A stretch of 64,000 nucleotides of DNA from Hyparrhenia diplandra (lineage: Eukaryota; Streptophyta; Magnoliopsida; Poales; Poaceae): NCBI GenBank assembly GCA_015847255.1, contig JADLZK010007793.1:806001-870000 (forward strand), read 5' to 3'. Numbering within the stretch: the stretch's first letter is position 1; the number at the start of each line of letters is the position of its first letter. Below, piece after piece: positions 1 through 10,665 of the stretch. Below the pieces are notes generated by a model. That model was not told the origin of the DNA. It ran no database searches and saw only the letters and a program-made list of their open reading frames with translations. Made by a program: the position numbers and the translations under genes.

Positions 1-770
1 CGAGGTCGAAGCGGTGAAGATGTGTGCACACTTCACACAATTTTGCTGAGATTAGGGTTCACACATTTTCTTTGAGATTAGGGTTCACACATTTTGCCGA
101 TATTAGGGTTCGAGACATTTTCTTTGAGATTAGGGTTCACACATTTTTTCTGAGATTAGGGTTCACACATTTTGCCGAGGTTAGGGTTCACACATTTTGC
201 CGAGATTAGGGTTTATACATTTTGCAGAGATTAGGGTTCATACATTTTGCTGAGATTAGGGTTCACACATTTTGCTGAGATCCTTCACACATTTTCTTTG
301 AGATTAGGGTTCACACATTTTGCTGAGATTAGGGTTCACACATTTTGCGAGATTAGGGTTCACACATTTTCTTGAGATTAGGGTTCACACACTTTACTTT
401 TGCACACATACATCTTCCTTATATAAATTTAGCGCCGCAGGCTGGCCTCAGAGCGAAGTTAGCGAGGACGAGAGGGCCGGTAGGCCCTCGAGGCCGAGCG
501 GTGAAGATGTGTGCACACTTCACACAATTTTGCTGAGATTAGGGTTCACACATTTTCTTTGAGATTAGGGTTCACACATTTTCTTGAGATTAGGGTTCAC
601 ACATTTTCTTTGAGATTAGGGTACACATTTTCTTTGAGATTAGGGTTTACATATTTTCATGAGATTAGGGTTCACACATTTTGCAGAGATTAGGGTTCAC
701 ACATTTTGCTGAGATTAGGGTTCACACATTTTGCTGAGATTAGGGTTCACACATTTTTCTACTTTTTGTT
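1..770. repeat. Telomere-motif-containing satellite, two blocks with higher-order structure
   Basis: The unit is 23-28 bp, consensus roughly GAGATTAGGGTTCACACATT followed by TTGCT, TTCTTT or close variants. I count about 13 units plus one degenerate unit at 48-395 and about 9 at 537-760. Each block starts with the same 47-bp leader (1-47 and 493-540), giving a higher-order period near 490 bp. The 100-bp spacer before the second leader is GC-rich and contains a 7-bp stem, GAGGGCC/GGCCCTC, at 472-489. TTAGGGTT resembles the plant telomere heptamer, but the units are not telomeric repeats. The window begins inside the array, so it may extend further left. Open frames here follow from the repeat period and are not genes. 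Confidence 0.9.
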
Positions 771-2704
771 CTAGGCATAAAAATTGGTATAACAGCAGCT
801 TATTTTTTATTTTTTTTCTTTGATCCATTTGGTACTATCTCGCCGGTGTAAATATGTTCATGAATTATGACCTTATTTTGGCGGGGGGTATGTATGTATG
901 GTGAAGGCTAATGGCAAGCTAGAAAAAGAGGTGACTTTAGAGCGGGTAAGCTCCTTTCGAGGTATGCTTCATCCTTACTGCTTCATAGATGTGGCTAGCA
1001 AACAAACTCTATTGGCTAGAGAAGAGGTATCATTTGGAATTTTTATAGTTACCTGACAACCGTCTCTCGTTTTCTAGTCAAAATTTGTCTTTGCATTGGA
1101 GATTTTAGCAAACAGGGACCCACTCTTGCTTCACGGTGGAGAGTGAATTTCAGAAACATAGCATCTGCACTTTCATATCTTCTATTAATGAATTAAGTTG
1201 CTATTATTTAATATCTTCTCATTCGGTTGGCAAGAAGTAAAGGTTACGCACTAGTGTAGCTGTGCGTTCTTAATTTGTCTTGGAGCAAGTGCGGCGTCTT
1301 GATTTTATTGCAATTCGACAAACTGGCGGGAAGTGATAAGCTTAAACGATTCAATTGCTGCTTTGTTTCTGCGGTGCCGAGCAGGTTGCTTGCCTTTGTA
1401 GTTTATTTATCAAGCAAAGTACCTTGATAAATTTGTGTTGATGACAAGACTCTGATTTGTCTATCTTCTTGGGTGTCATTGGTTATTCAGATTTCATAAA
1501 AGTTGTGGTTCACCGGCCCGTTCTGTTTTTTATTCTTTATGAAACCATGTTCTGCTCGGAAGTTGAAGGAGATGACAGAAACGACATTTTTTGCTGCTGA
1601 GGGGTAATGCTGAATGAAGAAGATGAATCTGCCAATGCTCTGTGCAAATTCGCCCGAACGGCTCCAAAGAATTAAAAGGTACTTGCTTTGTTCTGTTATT
1701 TTATGTTGTATTCCTGACATCCTGTTTGTGTTGATACTTGATAGTATCAATATTGTTTTTTTGTTTAGGTTGTACCCTTGATAAACCTTTTTGTGCAGTA
1801 CTGCAGCTCGACTACAACCAACTACATGTCAACTCAAGGATGCTTGATTTCTAACATTAAAATTCTTGATATAGAAAAGTAAAGTTCAATATAAGTTTAT
1901 ATCTTAATAATGAAATTTCCTTTTTTAGTAATATTAGTCAGTGTGGAATATTCATTATTTTCATGTCTTGAAGACAAAAGAAGCAACATGTACATTTTTA
2001 TTTTATCCTTTTTGGAAATACGAAGATGTTACAAATAAATTGTATTTGGTTTTTCTCTCCTTTTTTCATTCTAGCACTCTTTCATTTTTTTAACTTAGTA
2101 CAAGTATTTTTGTTGGACATAAGGTATATGGTTTTTTAAAACAATGTTTTTTGTACTTTCACTTCCATATGGATGTGAAACCATCCCCGCCCCTTTTTTA
2201 CCCACAAATCCGATGTCCTTAAAGAGAAAAATTTTAGCTTGTAGAAAAAAAAACTGGCCCAATGACGGGTTGACGGGAGAAACCAGAAACCAATATGGCT
2301 CGAAAAAAAAAACAAACTTGGCCCAATAACGCAAGATAGGAGAAGCTCAGACAGGGAAAGGGGAACAGGGGTCCCGCGCGCTGCTATGTGTGCTTTCGCG
2401 CTGCACCGCTATGGGTAGTGGGCGCGTGCGCTGCTTCGATCGCGCGCGCGTGCGGCGCCGACCAGCGACGCCCGCGCCGAGGCAACCGGGAAGAGAGAGG
2501 AGAGCGCGCGCACGAGATCCGGACGTCGTCGCGAGTAGAACAGACGAGCCGTACAACGCTGATGGAGCCGTCTTCTCCACCTCGGAGAACGGGCCACTCC
2601 TGTCGTCTCGTGAGACGACGCGGCCTCCGTCTCTAAGCCACAACAGGGTGCTTTCTGTAAAATCAACGACGAAGAGACGAGTCTTGGAGACGCGTTGTAC
2701 GTGC
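771..2704. other. Gene-free stretch, AT-rich then GC-rich, unassigned
   Basis: No gene, RNA or recognisable transposon end was found. The sequence to about 2340 is AT-rich with short homopolymer runs and looks intronic or intergenic. From 2350 to 2700 it becomes strongly GC-rich (runs of GCGCGC near 2440) and is open in several frames on both strands, which is expected from composition. The GC-rich part abuts the LTR-like sequence that follows and may belong to the same element. Confidence 0.5.
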
Positions 2705-2882
2705 CCTTAGGATGGTAACCACTCAGGCCCTTTGGGCACATCCGTGGGAGTCAAGCTACCGGTTCGGTAGCACCCGTTCGGGCAAGGCACCATTGTATAT
2801 ATTCTAATTACTGTACAATTGTCATCAACAGTTAATACAATTCAGTCATTCGATTATCTATCGACACATCTATTCTCTAACA
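2705..2882 (+). mobile_element. 3' part of a Ty1/copia-type LTR
   Basis: The sequence runs through a TATATATTC box at about 2796 and ends at 2882 with TCTCTAACA. It is followed at once by CGTTATCACGCAC, close to the CGTTATCAGCACG string that follows many plant copia LTRs and matches the internal (half-tRNA) initiator-methionine primer site. The LTR start is not defined, because no clear TG with a matching second LTR was found in the window. The call rests on this junction and the TATA box. No pol sequence follows within 3 kb, so this is a relic or a non-autonomous copy. Confidence 0.5.
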
Positions 2883-2895
2883 CGTTATCACGCAC
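2883..2895 (+). promoter_or_regulatory. Putative copia primer-binding site (half-tRNA type)
   Basis: CGTTATCACGCAC directly follows the LTR end. The usual plant copia form is CGTTATCAGCACG; here one base is missing around the CAG/CAC, consistent with decay. Confidence 0.4.
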
Positions 2896-3530
2896 TTTCA
2901 ATCTGCACCGCTGACGCCGTAGGCAGAGGAGAGGGAGTTCGACGGTATTTCACCGGAACTTCGCCGGAGTTGTTGCACAACAGCACGGTAGAACGAAAAA
3001 CGAATCAATCGAAGAAGTTCACAGGGAACCCGTCGGCAAGAGATCGTCGGCGTCGCTGTCTCTCCTGCGACTCACGCTGCTTCTCCGTTGTTGTTGCCGT
3101 GGAGTTGCTCGAGATCCGTTCGCTGACGCTGGCCCTGTCCTAGTATCGAGAGGACAATACATCTGCGTTCGTCATAGGCTCTCGCAAGAAAAAGAACAAA
3201 TTCAAGCGAGAGTAAGATAAAGGACGGTAACAACCACTTGATCTTCGTTTTCTTATATGATTTTACCTCTATGGTTGATGGCAATTGCACACAGCCTCCC
3301 GGAGACTTCCTCGTCGTTGCCCATGTGACCTCCGCTTCATGGCCGGAGGCGGCCTTCACGCCGTGGCTGTGCACTACGGCTGGCGTCTCCCACAGCGAAC
3401 TGTGCCGGCTAGCGGACCCTCCCACGCTTGTGCTATGCGCACAGCGGATGCCGGTTGAAGTCCCGACTGCGGCCATAACCGCGGTGGTAGCCGGCCCCCT
3501 CGGCCGCGACTAACGCGCAGAGGCCCATGC
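2896..3530 (+). other. Probable untranslated leader of the LTR element, no gene
   Basis: The segment follows the primer-binding-like site and has no long frame with recognisable gag or pol motifs. It contains mixed GC-rich sequence and an AT-rich patch near 3190-3260. I see nothing else in it. Confidence 0.3.
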
Positions 3531-3977
3531 ATGCGGCCTCACGCTGGCGGTTGCCAGCCTCGCTGCAGCAGGCTCCCACACTCACGACCTTACATCGGTG
3601 TGGGCGGCGCCCCTTTTCGTAGCCACCCGGCGCAGGCCTCGACGATTGTCGTGGCGGTTGGGGAAGGGAAAGCGGAGACGGATCTGCCATTCCCGGCTTG
3701 CAGCGGCGACCCTCATGGACGGCGCCGCCGAAGATCGACGAGATCCGCCCTGCCGGCCGGCCTCCATGTCCGGAGTAAGAGCCTCGGCCCAATCCGCCAT
3801 GAGAGGAAAAGGGGGGAGGAGGCAAAGCTGGGCGACCATGGATGGGTGACGGCAGACGGCGGCGTGGGCCAAACGGGTGGCGGCGGCGATGCTGTGGGGG
3901 CGGTTAGGGTTTTCGCAACCCTAACCGCCACTCTTTATAGAGCCATGACGGGCCTGGGCTGCCAGGCGCTGGGCCTC
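3531..3977. other. GC-rich segment open in many frames, no supported gene
   Basis: Overlapping open frames run on both strands, including one that begins at 3531 and continues across the LINE boundary to 4433. The predicted proteins are low-complexity, rich in Arg, Pro, Ala and Gly, and show no domain. Crossing a transposon boundary without interruption argues that the frame reflects composition and not selection. Confidence 0.4.
3899..3929. repeat. Perfect hairpin built on a telobox-like motif
   Basis: A 13-bp perfect inverted repeat, GGCGGTTAGGGTT and AACCCTAACCGCC, is separated by a 5-base loop (TTCGC). AACCCTAA matches the plant telobox core, a promoter element of many ribosomal-protein genes. 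Here it sits in GC-rich DNA about 50 bp from the LINE tail. Whether it acts as a regulatory element is unknown. Confidence 0.6.
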
Positions 3978-5055
3978 TTTTTTTTTTCTAGAACACGACT
4001 TCACATGTATTTCATTAAGAGGAGAGTTCAAGTACAAAAACAAAAAACACAAGACAAACAAACAGCAAGGCTCCAGGGAGCCAAGCAGGCAGATGCAACT
4101 GCCACCACAAAAGAAAAACAAGACAAACGACCGAGAAGGTCAAGACAAACAGACTACGAGAAACGGCAATCCGCCACAAGCCAAAGGGACTGCCGGAAGG
4201 GAGCCCAAGAGATCAGTCCCCCGGAGAGGACGCGGCGTGCGGCGTCTCCCGCATGCCGACGTCCCTCAAGGAACAACTCCTTCATGGCTGAACGAATGAC
4301 CCGGCGCTTGGTGCAGGTAAGTGGCTCCCCGAACTCCTTGTGGAACTCCTCGTTAAAAAGAGTTGTCGGGCAGCTTTGGCGACGGAGGATCCGTCGCCGC
4401 CTCCACTTCCCGAGGAGCACCTTCTTAGCCTGAAGCTCCGGCCGCGCTCGGGCGGTGGGACAACGCAGCAATACGAACACTCCGCCGTGGCACCAAAGGA
4501 GGACTGGGCCTGTGGGAGACGCGGCGTGATCGGAGTGGACTGCAGCAGCGGTTCCCGGAGAGGCAACCGTAGAGAGCCGAGGAAGTCCGCCAGGGACGGC
4601 GCCGAGGCGTGGCGTCGCCCTCCGCAGGTGGTTACTTCCACCCGAGATGACGAAGGCGGCTGCGTGGCCACCGGCTCCAAAGCAACCTCCGGCGGGTCTT
4701 CGGCACCCGTGCCGAGACCGGCCTCAGCGCCCCCACCGCCGACACCCAGGCTGCCCAGGCCCATCCGGGAGTGACGGCAACAAACGGGGGAACCGTAAAC
4801 TCCGCGCCCACCAAATCTGCCCACCAGTCGATTAATGCGGAGTGACGGCTTCCATGGCGCCTGCAGCCACAGCGCAGGCCCTCGGCAGGCGGCGCAGTGT
4901 CTTTCGGTTGATGAAGCGGATCTTCCACGACAACGGGGCTGCGTTTTCCTCCGAACAAGCCGGCTGAGGTGTGCCTTCGCCGCTAGCGCCGATGAGAGCG
5001 GCTGCGCTTTGCGTTTATGGTCCGGCGCTGCACGCTGGCCGGAGCCATGAACCAC
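3978..5055 (-). mobile_element. 3' part of a LINE, including an ORF1-like C-terminus
   Basis: On plus, a run of ten T at 3978-3987 is the poly(A) tail of a minus-strand element. Next to it lies the typical grass LINE 3' end (CATGTATTTCATTAAGAG on plus, about 4004-4021). Reading minus, a frame between about 4480 and 4154 carries RARPELQAKKVLLGKW and later EFGEPLTCTKRRVIR with AMKELF. This resembles the C-terminus of plant LINE ORF1/DUF4283-type proteins (QAK-VL-KK-G, F-PL-, I--LF). A preceding minus frame (about 5055-4282) contains SLADFLGSLRLPLREPLLQS, also like that family. The two parts are in different frames, so the gene is broken. No reverse transcriptase is present between the ORF1-like end and the tail, so this is either an internally deleted or a non-autonomous LINE. 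The 5' end and target duplication are not resolved. Confidence 0.55.
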
Positions 5056-5220
5056 GACGAGCTCCTACGGTTGCACATGGCCCATCGCCGCGATGGCAGC
5101 TCGCACGTCGTCAATGAAGTCCGACGAGCCACCGCGGTCGTCAATGCAGAGTTCTCAATTCATGTATTTAATCCACTGTACTTGCTTCCAAGCTTTTGCT
5201 GCTTTGTGCCTTTTCTTACC

Positions 5221-5705
5221 ATGCCTCTACTGCAGAGGTCCTGAGTAGGTTGATAAATTGGGGTGTGATGATGTAGCTGTAATTTTTCATTTTTGCATCT
5301 CTGCTGCTAGACATTCAATAATTTGCTGCTTAATTAGTACTAGGCACTTATTTAGTTTAGTTCCAAATTTTGGTAGCCTTACTGTCCCAACTATCACAGA
5401 TCGGTGATGAACTGATAATACTAAAAATGATTTTTGATAGAGTTTTTGCGTTATTCATCAAATTATCATGCCTGTACTGTAGAGGTCCTGAGTAGATAAA
5501 TTGGGGCTTGATGATGTAGGTGTAATTTTTTTTTCCATCTCTGCTGCTAGACATTCAATAATTTGCTGCTTAATTAGTACTAGGCACTTAATTAGTTTAG
5601 TTCCAAATTTTTGTAGCCTTACTGTCCCAACTAGTGCAGAGGTGATGAACTGATAATACTAAAAAATATTTTTGATTGATTTTTTGCGTTATTCATCAAA
5701 TTATC
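5221..5705. repeat. Tandem duplication of a 247-bp unit
   Basis: Unit 1 starts at 5221 with ATGCCTCTACTGCAGAGG and unit 2 at 5468 with ATGCCTGTACTGTAGAGG. Both continue through the same AT-rich sequence to TTGCGTTATTCATCAAATTA. Differences are scattered substitutions and small indels, so the duplication is not recent. No coding potential is seen. Confidence 0.85.
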
Positions 5706-6949
5706 TCAACTGGCTGTGCTGATCTCAATATATAGTATCACTTATGCCATCACTTGCTTGTTGTTTCTGTTGTTCCATGTCACATTTTGTAAAATTGCTT
5801 AACTAAACTAGATGTTTCTTTTTGCCAGATTGATAAAATTAAATATTTATTCCGAAATATTGGCAAAATGCCCGTCAGTATTTATGATTTATAAAATGTG
5901 TTATAATGGTAGCCGTGGAGCCGTATAGATTAAGTTTGCACTTACAGATTGCTGCTAATTTGGTGCGACTCTCTCAGCAGGTAGTACACAACGATGGGGT
6001 CGGCAGGGCATGTAGATCCTTGCTTCATCACTTCTACTGCAATTCCTCCTAACTACGTTGCCCAGCTAGCACTGAGGGTGCCCCTGCGACGGAACTTCTA
6101 CTGCAATACCAGTTAACTATGTTGCCCAGCTATGAGGGTACCCCTATGACGGAACGATGTCATGCCCGACCTCCAGTTCTACATGTGGAAAGAGCTCATA
6201 CTATTCCTTGTTGATTGAATTTGGATAATATGCAAATGTGTTTTGTCCGTTCTAACTTACAATTCCAGATTTATTCTTCTCCCACCAACCACTCAGGTTG
6301 GCAACATTGATGTATTAATCAATACAATACTTGTTTGTGATGTTAAATGTATATTGATTGCACAGTACAGTTAATCAAGATGGCTAATGTCAATTTCGTG
6401 GCTATGTTTGGCCTCAAAACTCGTGACTATATATCAATACTGATCAGATCAACAACTGAGACATCATCAAATTAAAATAGCTAGTCGTGTGGCCGTGCAC
6501 TTGCTCACCGAGACATGATCAAATTAAAGTAGCTAGTCGGTATGGCCATGCATTTGCTCACCGCATGCGAGTTAAGAGCCTATAGCGATGAAGCACTACC
6601 TTCTCTTGGAGGATCGAGGAGCCTCCTCTCAACGACGATAGGACGTTGGGACTTGGAGGGTGGTGGCCTGACAGCAGTTCAAGTAGGCCGCCGATTGAGA
6701 TGATTCATTTGCAGGCTTTGGCCCTTTTGCCATACGTTCCTACAACAACATATTACTACGGCACAAGGATTTTATAGCAACTAAACTGACATGTGGAAAT
6801 AGCAACATACTACTGCATGGCTTCAGATTATAGGTCGTCGGACACTTTTTTTTTTTGTCTTTTTTTCCTTCAAATGCCCAGGTGGGCTTAATTAAGTCTC
6901 CAACTTTTTTCTAGCGCAACCAAAAATAGTTTAATGAATTCACATAATT
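5706..6949. repeat. Gene-free stretch with two short degenerate tandem duplications
   Basis: At about 6029-6155 a 60-70 bp unit (ACTTCTACTGCAAT ... GTTGCCCAGCTA ... GACGGAAC) is present twice. At about 6452-6560 a roughly 60-bp unit (GAGACATCATCAAATTAAA ... TAGCTAGTCG ... TTGCTCACCG) is present twice. No gene, RNA or transposon terminus was recognised in the rest. The right part may already be interior to the CACTA element whose end lies at 7662. Confidence 0.55.
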
Positions 6950-7662
6950 CACTGGTGGCAATAGAAACTCATTGATACAACGAATTGTTTTCTGATGCAA
7001 CAGGCATATGAGCTATCGCAACAAAGGTTAAGTTTTTAGACAACGACATTTCATCATGGCCACAGCCATTCATAATCGCAACCAATTAAATATTCGTGGT
7101 AACAAACACAGTTCTATCACAACAAATTGTTTTTGGATGCAACAGCCACATGAGCTATCGCAACAAAAGTTAGGTTTTAGACAACGTTATTTCATCGTGG
7201 CCACAAGCATGCATAATCGCAACCAACTAACTATTCGTGGCAACAAACACACATCTATTGCAACAATTGTTTTGTGGATGCAATGCACACATAAGCTATC
7301 GCAACAAAGATTAAAATTTAGACAACGAAATTTTGTCGTGGCCACAGGCATGCCTATTCGCAACTAAATAAATATTCATGGCAACAAACATACATCTATT
7401 GCAACACTAAATCGATACTATCGCAATGCTCAAATAGTTGTGGCAATAGGTACCCATAAAAGCAACCACCTTTTTCATCGTGGCATTAACACTAACCTGT
7501 TGCAACGAATGTTTCAACAGATGCAACCCAAATTTTTGGTGGCCATAAGATCTAGATATCGCAACCCAAAAAAAATGTTGGTTGCTATAGAACTAAATAT
7601 TGCAACCAAATGTTTGGTGTTGCATTAAAAAAATGGTGCTCTAATGGTCAATTCCTAGTAGT
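6950..7662 (-). mobile_element. Terminal and subterminal region of a CACTA (En/Spm) transposon
   Basis: The plus strand ends at 7662 with CCTAGTAGTG. Read on minus this is CACTACTAGGAATTGACC, a standard CACTA-type terminal inverted repeat. The preceding 700 bp are filled with short subterminal motifs (GCAACAA, TATCGCAAC, GTGGCAAC), as expected for transposase binding repeats. Within this, a 141-142 bp block beginning GATGCAAC is repeated at 6994, 7136 and 7277. The opposite terminus and a transposase were not found. The next bases on the outside, ACG, would be part of the 3-bp target duplication. The element is probably truncated or its other end is too diverged to see. Confidence 0.75.
6994..7418. 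repeat. Three tandem 141-bp subterminal repeat blocks
   Basis: Copies start at 6994, 7136 and 7277 with GATGCAACAGGCATATG, GATGCAACAGCCACATG and GATGCAATGCACACATA. All carry the order AGCTATCGCAACAAA, then TTTAGACAACG, then TGGCCACA, then TCGCAAC. They belong to the subterminal region of the CACTA element. Confidence 0.85.
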
Positions 7663-9457
7663 GACGAAGAAGCGGCGGCCTCTCGGCACCGTTCACGCAG
7701 CGCCGTGCCCGAGCGTGGATATAGCACCTTTGCTGGAAGCTGCCGGTGCCGTCCTCGACATCAACCGACGGAGGTGGGGGACGGGGTCCTTCCCCGGGCA
7801 CGGCGCCGGTGGTTGCCCACGACATGCAAAGACGACGCTGGCCGGCCGCTAGGCCGTTGAGGCACCGATCCTTGGGACGCCGTGGGTCCCGCTGGCGGGC
7901 TGTCGGACGGCGACACGCACCGCGGCGGACTCGCCGCTGCTCGCCGCTCGCCACGACGAGCATCCTGGGGAGGCCGCAACGGAAGGATCTCCCCGCCAGC
8001 CTTCGACATCCGCCGCCGGCCGCCGATAGGAGCCAAGGCGCATGTGAGCTAGAGCGCCGTGAGACGCCGGTGAGCAGGCACCTCTCTGTCGCGGCGCGGA
8101 ACCGGCTGCACTCGCTGGCGTCCTTTCGGGCGACGCTTATCACCGCGCGACACAGCCCGACCACCCATGGGATGGCGTTGGCGGAGCGTGGGCCCAACCG
8201 CCGCGGGTGGGATCCGAACCGGCAGATGTCGGCGCGCGCCCTCGTGCCGGCCTTCGGACGCCGTCGCCCCCGCCCTCGTGCGGTGGGCGGTGAAGCACAG
8301 AACGCGTTCGGTAGCCAAAGCCGGGTCGTGGCGGCTGCCGTGGGCGCCGGGCCCTCCTCTTTGCGTCGGCTATCGCCGGGCGACCGGCGACGGGGGCGAG
8401 AGGCCCGCTCCCCGAACCGACACCGGGCGCCATCCGCCGCATCAGCTCCCGGGTGGAGCCGGTGACCAGATATGATGGCGGCGGCGCGTGGCTCGCGGTA
8501 GCGCGGCTCGGGCCCCGTGGGTGCTCGTCGGGCGAGTGGAGGTGCGAGGGCGCGGCCGGGGCCAATGACGAACGCCCGCGCCATTGGGCCCGGTATGGCT
8601 AGCTGTTCGTCGTCGTACGCGAGGTAGTCCGTGAGGGTAGCCATCCTCCCATCATTGCTCCTGGACCTCCCCCGGAGAGGGGAAGAATGGCTGGCCGAGG
8701 GGGAGAGCTTGCCTCGGGCGCGGGCGGCCACGTGGGGTGGCCGCCGTGGCCTGGCGGGCCGGGCAACCTGGCTGGTCTTGAGTTCGGCGGCGCGGCGTCT
8801 GGCCCGCCAGCGCCGGCGCTGGGTCAGCTGCGCCCTCAACGGGCGCGACACCGGACGGCGCGGCCGCTTCGGCTTGCTCACCACCGTCGTCTTTGCTCCG
8901 CTTCTTTGTCCTCCCCTGAAGTCGATGGCGCCCGCAAACAAGTCTTCGCAGACGGAGAACTGCGGTGCCCCCATGGATGGTTGGTCGCCCACGAGACCAC
9001 CATGGGTGAGTAGATCGGCGTCTTGGGAGCACGGATCTGTGCTTGGCTTGGGCGGGGATGGATTTGGTTGGGAGATCGGGTGGGGAGCGGCGGCGGCGCC
9101 GTCTTCAGTGGAGGGGGCGGGGACGGGCGGGTGGGTGGGAGACATCCGACCATTGCGACCCCAGGGACGCCACAGCCCCGCGTTGGTCCAGCCTCCCTTC
9201 CGCGTTCCCGCCCGAGGAAGTACGGCGCCGCAACCGCGAGCCCATCGTGGCCGCCCGAGCCTCGACGATGAGGATGAGACGGAGGAGGAGGCGCTGAGGG
9301 TCGGGAGTCCGAGTCCGAAGTCCGACGGTGGCCTTTTTTTTTTTTCAGCTAATGTGCCTGGCTCATCGCTGAAACGGCCAAGGCCGCCTGCTGACGCATG
9401 CACGCAAGGGCTGCGGCGGTGGGCCGCAAGGCTCGATCGGCTCGTTGGCCGCGCCAT
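7655..9457 (-). other. Long open frame (600 codons) in GC-rich DNA, not recognised
   Basis: A minus-strand frame runs for 600 codons. The product is rich in Arg, Ala, Pro and Ser with no domain, signal or repeat that I recognise. The frame ends inside the CACTA terminal repeat: CAC TAC TAG supplies its stop, so the natural end, if this was ever a gene, was lost to the insertion. Overlapping frames of 80-280 codons exist on the plus strand, as expected for GC-rich sequence. Stretches such as MGAPQFSVCEDLFAGAIDF and RMATLTDYLAYDDEQLA are less biased and could be remnants of coding sequence. I treat this as unproven. Confidence 0.2.
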
Positions 9458-9782
9458 CGGCCGGGGTGGCTAGGCTAGGCGGGCCTTGTCGGTTGATCAG
9501 GCGCTGCTCGCGCCCGGGCTACCGGGCTTTGTTTGCTATTTCCTTGGGCCTAAATTGGTTCATTTTTGTGCCGTGGAATTCATATTTCTTTATTATTTTC
9601 TTTCAGCGGTATTATATATAATTAGCATATAGTTTTGATAGTTTTATTTCTGCAAGAACATCTATTATTTGACATGATTGTTTTTGCTATATACCTGCTT
9701 TCGATGTTGTCATTGTGATATATTTTGTGGTTTAATTATATTATATTACAATGCCATCTTGATTCTATTATATATATTTGAA
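9458..9782. other. Transition from GC-rich to AT-rich DNA, nothing recognised
   Basis: Composition changes sharply near 9540 from GC-rich to AT-rich. No gene or transposon boundary is visible. The AT-rich side leads into the copia relic. Confidence 0.4.
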
Positions 9783-9973
9783 GTATGTGGTGCACCCAAT
9801 CCCCTTAGCACCACATACATATTACATCTGTGATTTTGATTATTGTTTGGTATATGTTGGTGCACCCAAACCCCTATTTTGCACCAACATATAGGTTACA
9901 CTTGTAGTTATATAATAGAATAGGGTATGTTGGTGCTCCCAAACCATAATTTTGCACCTTTTGCACCACATAC
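9783..9973. repeat. Three consecutive quasi-palindromes about 70 bp apart
   Basis: Arm pairs are 9783-9793/9808-9818 (GTATGTGGTGC, 11 bp), 9851-9864/9880-9893 (TATATGTTGGTGCA, 14 bp perfect) and 9925-9936/9963-9973 (GTATGTTGGTGC with one bulged base). Loops are rich in C and A (CACCCAAACCCC type). The three are diverged copies of one hairpin-forming unit. They lie just upstream of the copia relic and may be in its LTR or leader. Confidence 0.75.
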
Positions 9974-10561
9974 AGGTTAAATTTGCTAGTTTAGTTAGTT
10001 GCAATTTAACAAAGTTCGAATAAGAAAACTTTAATCCATATAGGATTAAAAATTGCAATATAAATATCTTGATTATTTTGATTACTTAACACAAAGTAAT
10101 AGAGTCTATGGCATTGAGACCATGCCATAGCAGTGATTCAATCACCTGTTCTTGAGAGGTCTACATCTTGTTTCTCACGAAACTTAATAATTACTTACAT
10201 CATGTTCTAATCAAAATAAAGGTTTTGGATTTATCTTTGTCATCATATTGTTTTGTATTACACAAGGTAGTAGAGTCCTAAGCAAAGGCTGCGTGTAATT
10301 CCTTTCCGAATTATTCTGCCCAGAGACCGTGCTTAGCAGCAATATACATTACCTACTATAAAGATCTACTCATTGTCTCGGACATAGAGATTATCTTGTC
10401 TTGTGTATACCAAAACATATGACGATTAAATTATATGGTCAACACATTTATTTGACTACCTACAATAATCCAAAACTATGATAAGATATATACCTATAAA
10501 ATATTGTAATTGAGATTACAACATCACCATTTTGATTTTAAGTTTATCTTAGTTGTAAATT

Positions 10562-10665
10562 CATTAAATCAATGGTTCTGTCATATGTTGTGGATATTGA
10601 CTTCAGAGGAGTCTATTGAACTCGCTCTCGATGGCATCAATATCCCACATAGACAATGGACATTA
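10562..10665 (+). repeat. Direct repeat inside the copia relic, copy 1
   Basis: About 100 bp from AATCAATGGTTCTGTCAT through ACATAGACAATGGACATT recurs at 12301-12396 with several differences. In the copia order the second copy lies correctly in the integrase-RT linker. The first copy, upstream of the integrase, is therefore the displaced one and marks an internal duplication or recombination. Confidence 0.7.

Noticed and set aside
1..770. CRISPR-like regular array
   Set aside because: Units are directly adjacent with no unique spacers, and the sequence context is plant nuclear DNA. It is a tandem satellite.
1..770. True telomere or interstitial telomeric repeat
   Set aside because: TTAGGGTT occurs once per 23-28 bp unit and never as consecutive TTTAGGG heptamers.
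3531..4433. A 300-codon gene on plus
   Set aside because: The frame crosses the LINE poly(A) tail and 3' end without interruption and has compositionally biased, domain-free product. It is antisense to the LINE.
6591..6600. Left terminus of the CACTA element (CACTACC)
   Set aside because: Only the first six bases match the right terminus, the following bases do not, and no subterminal repeats follow.
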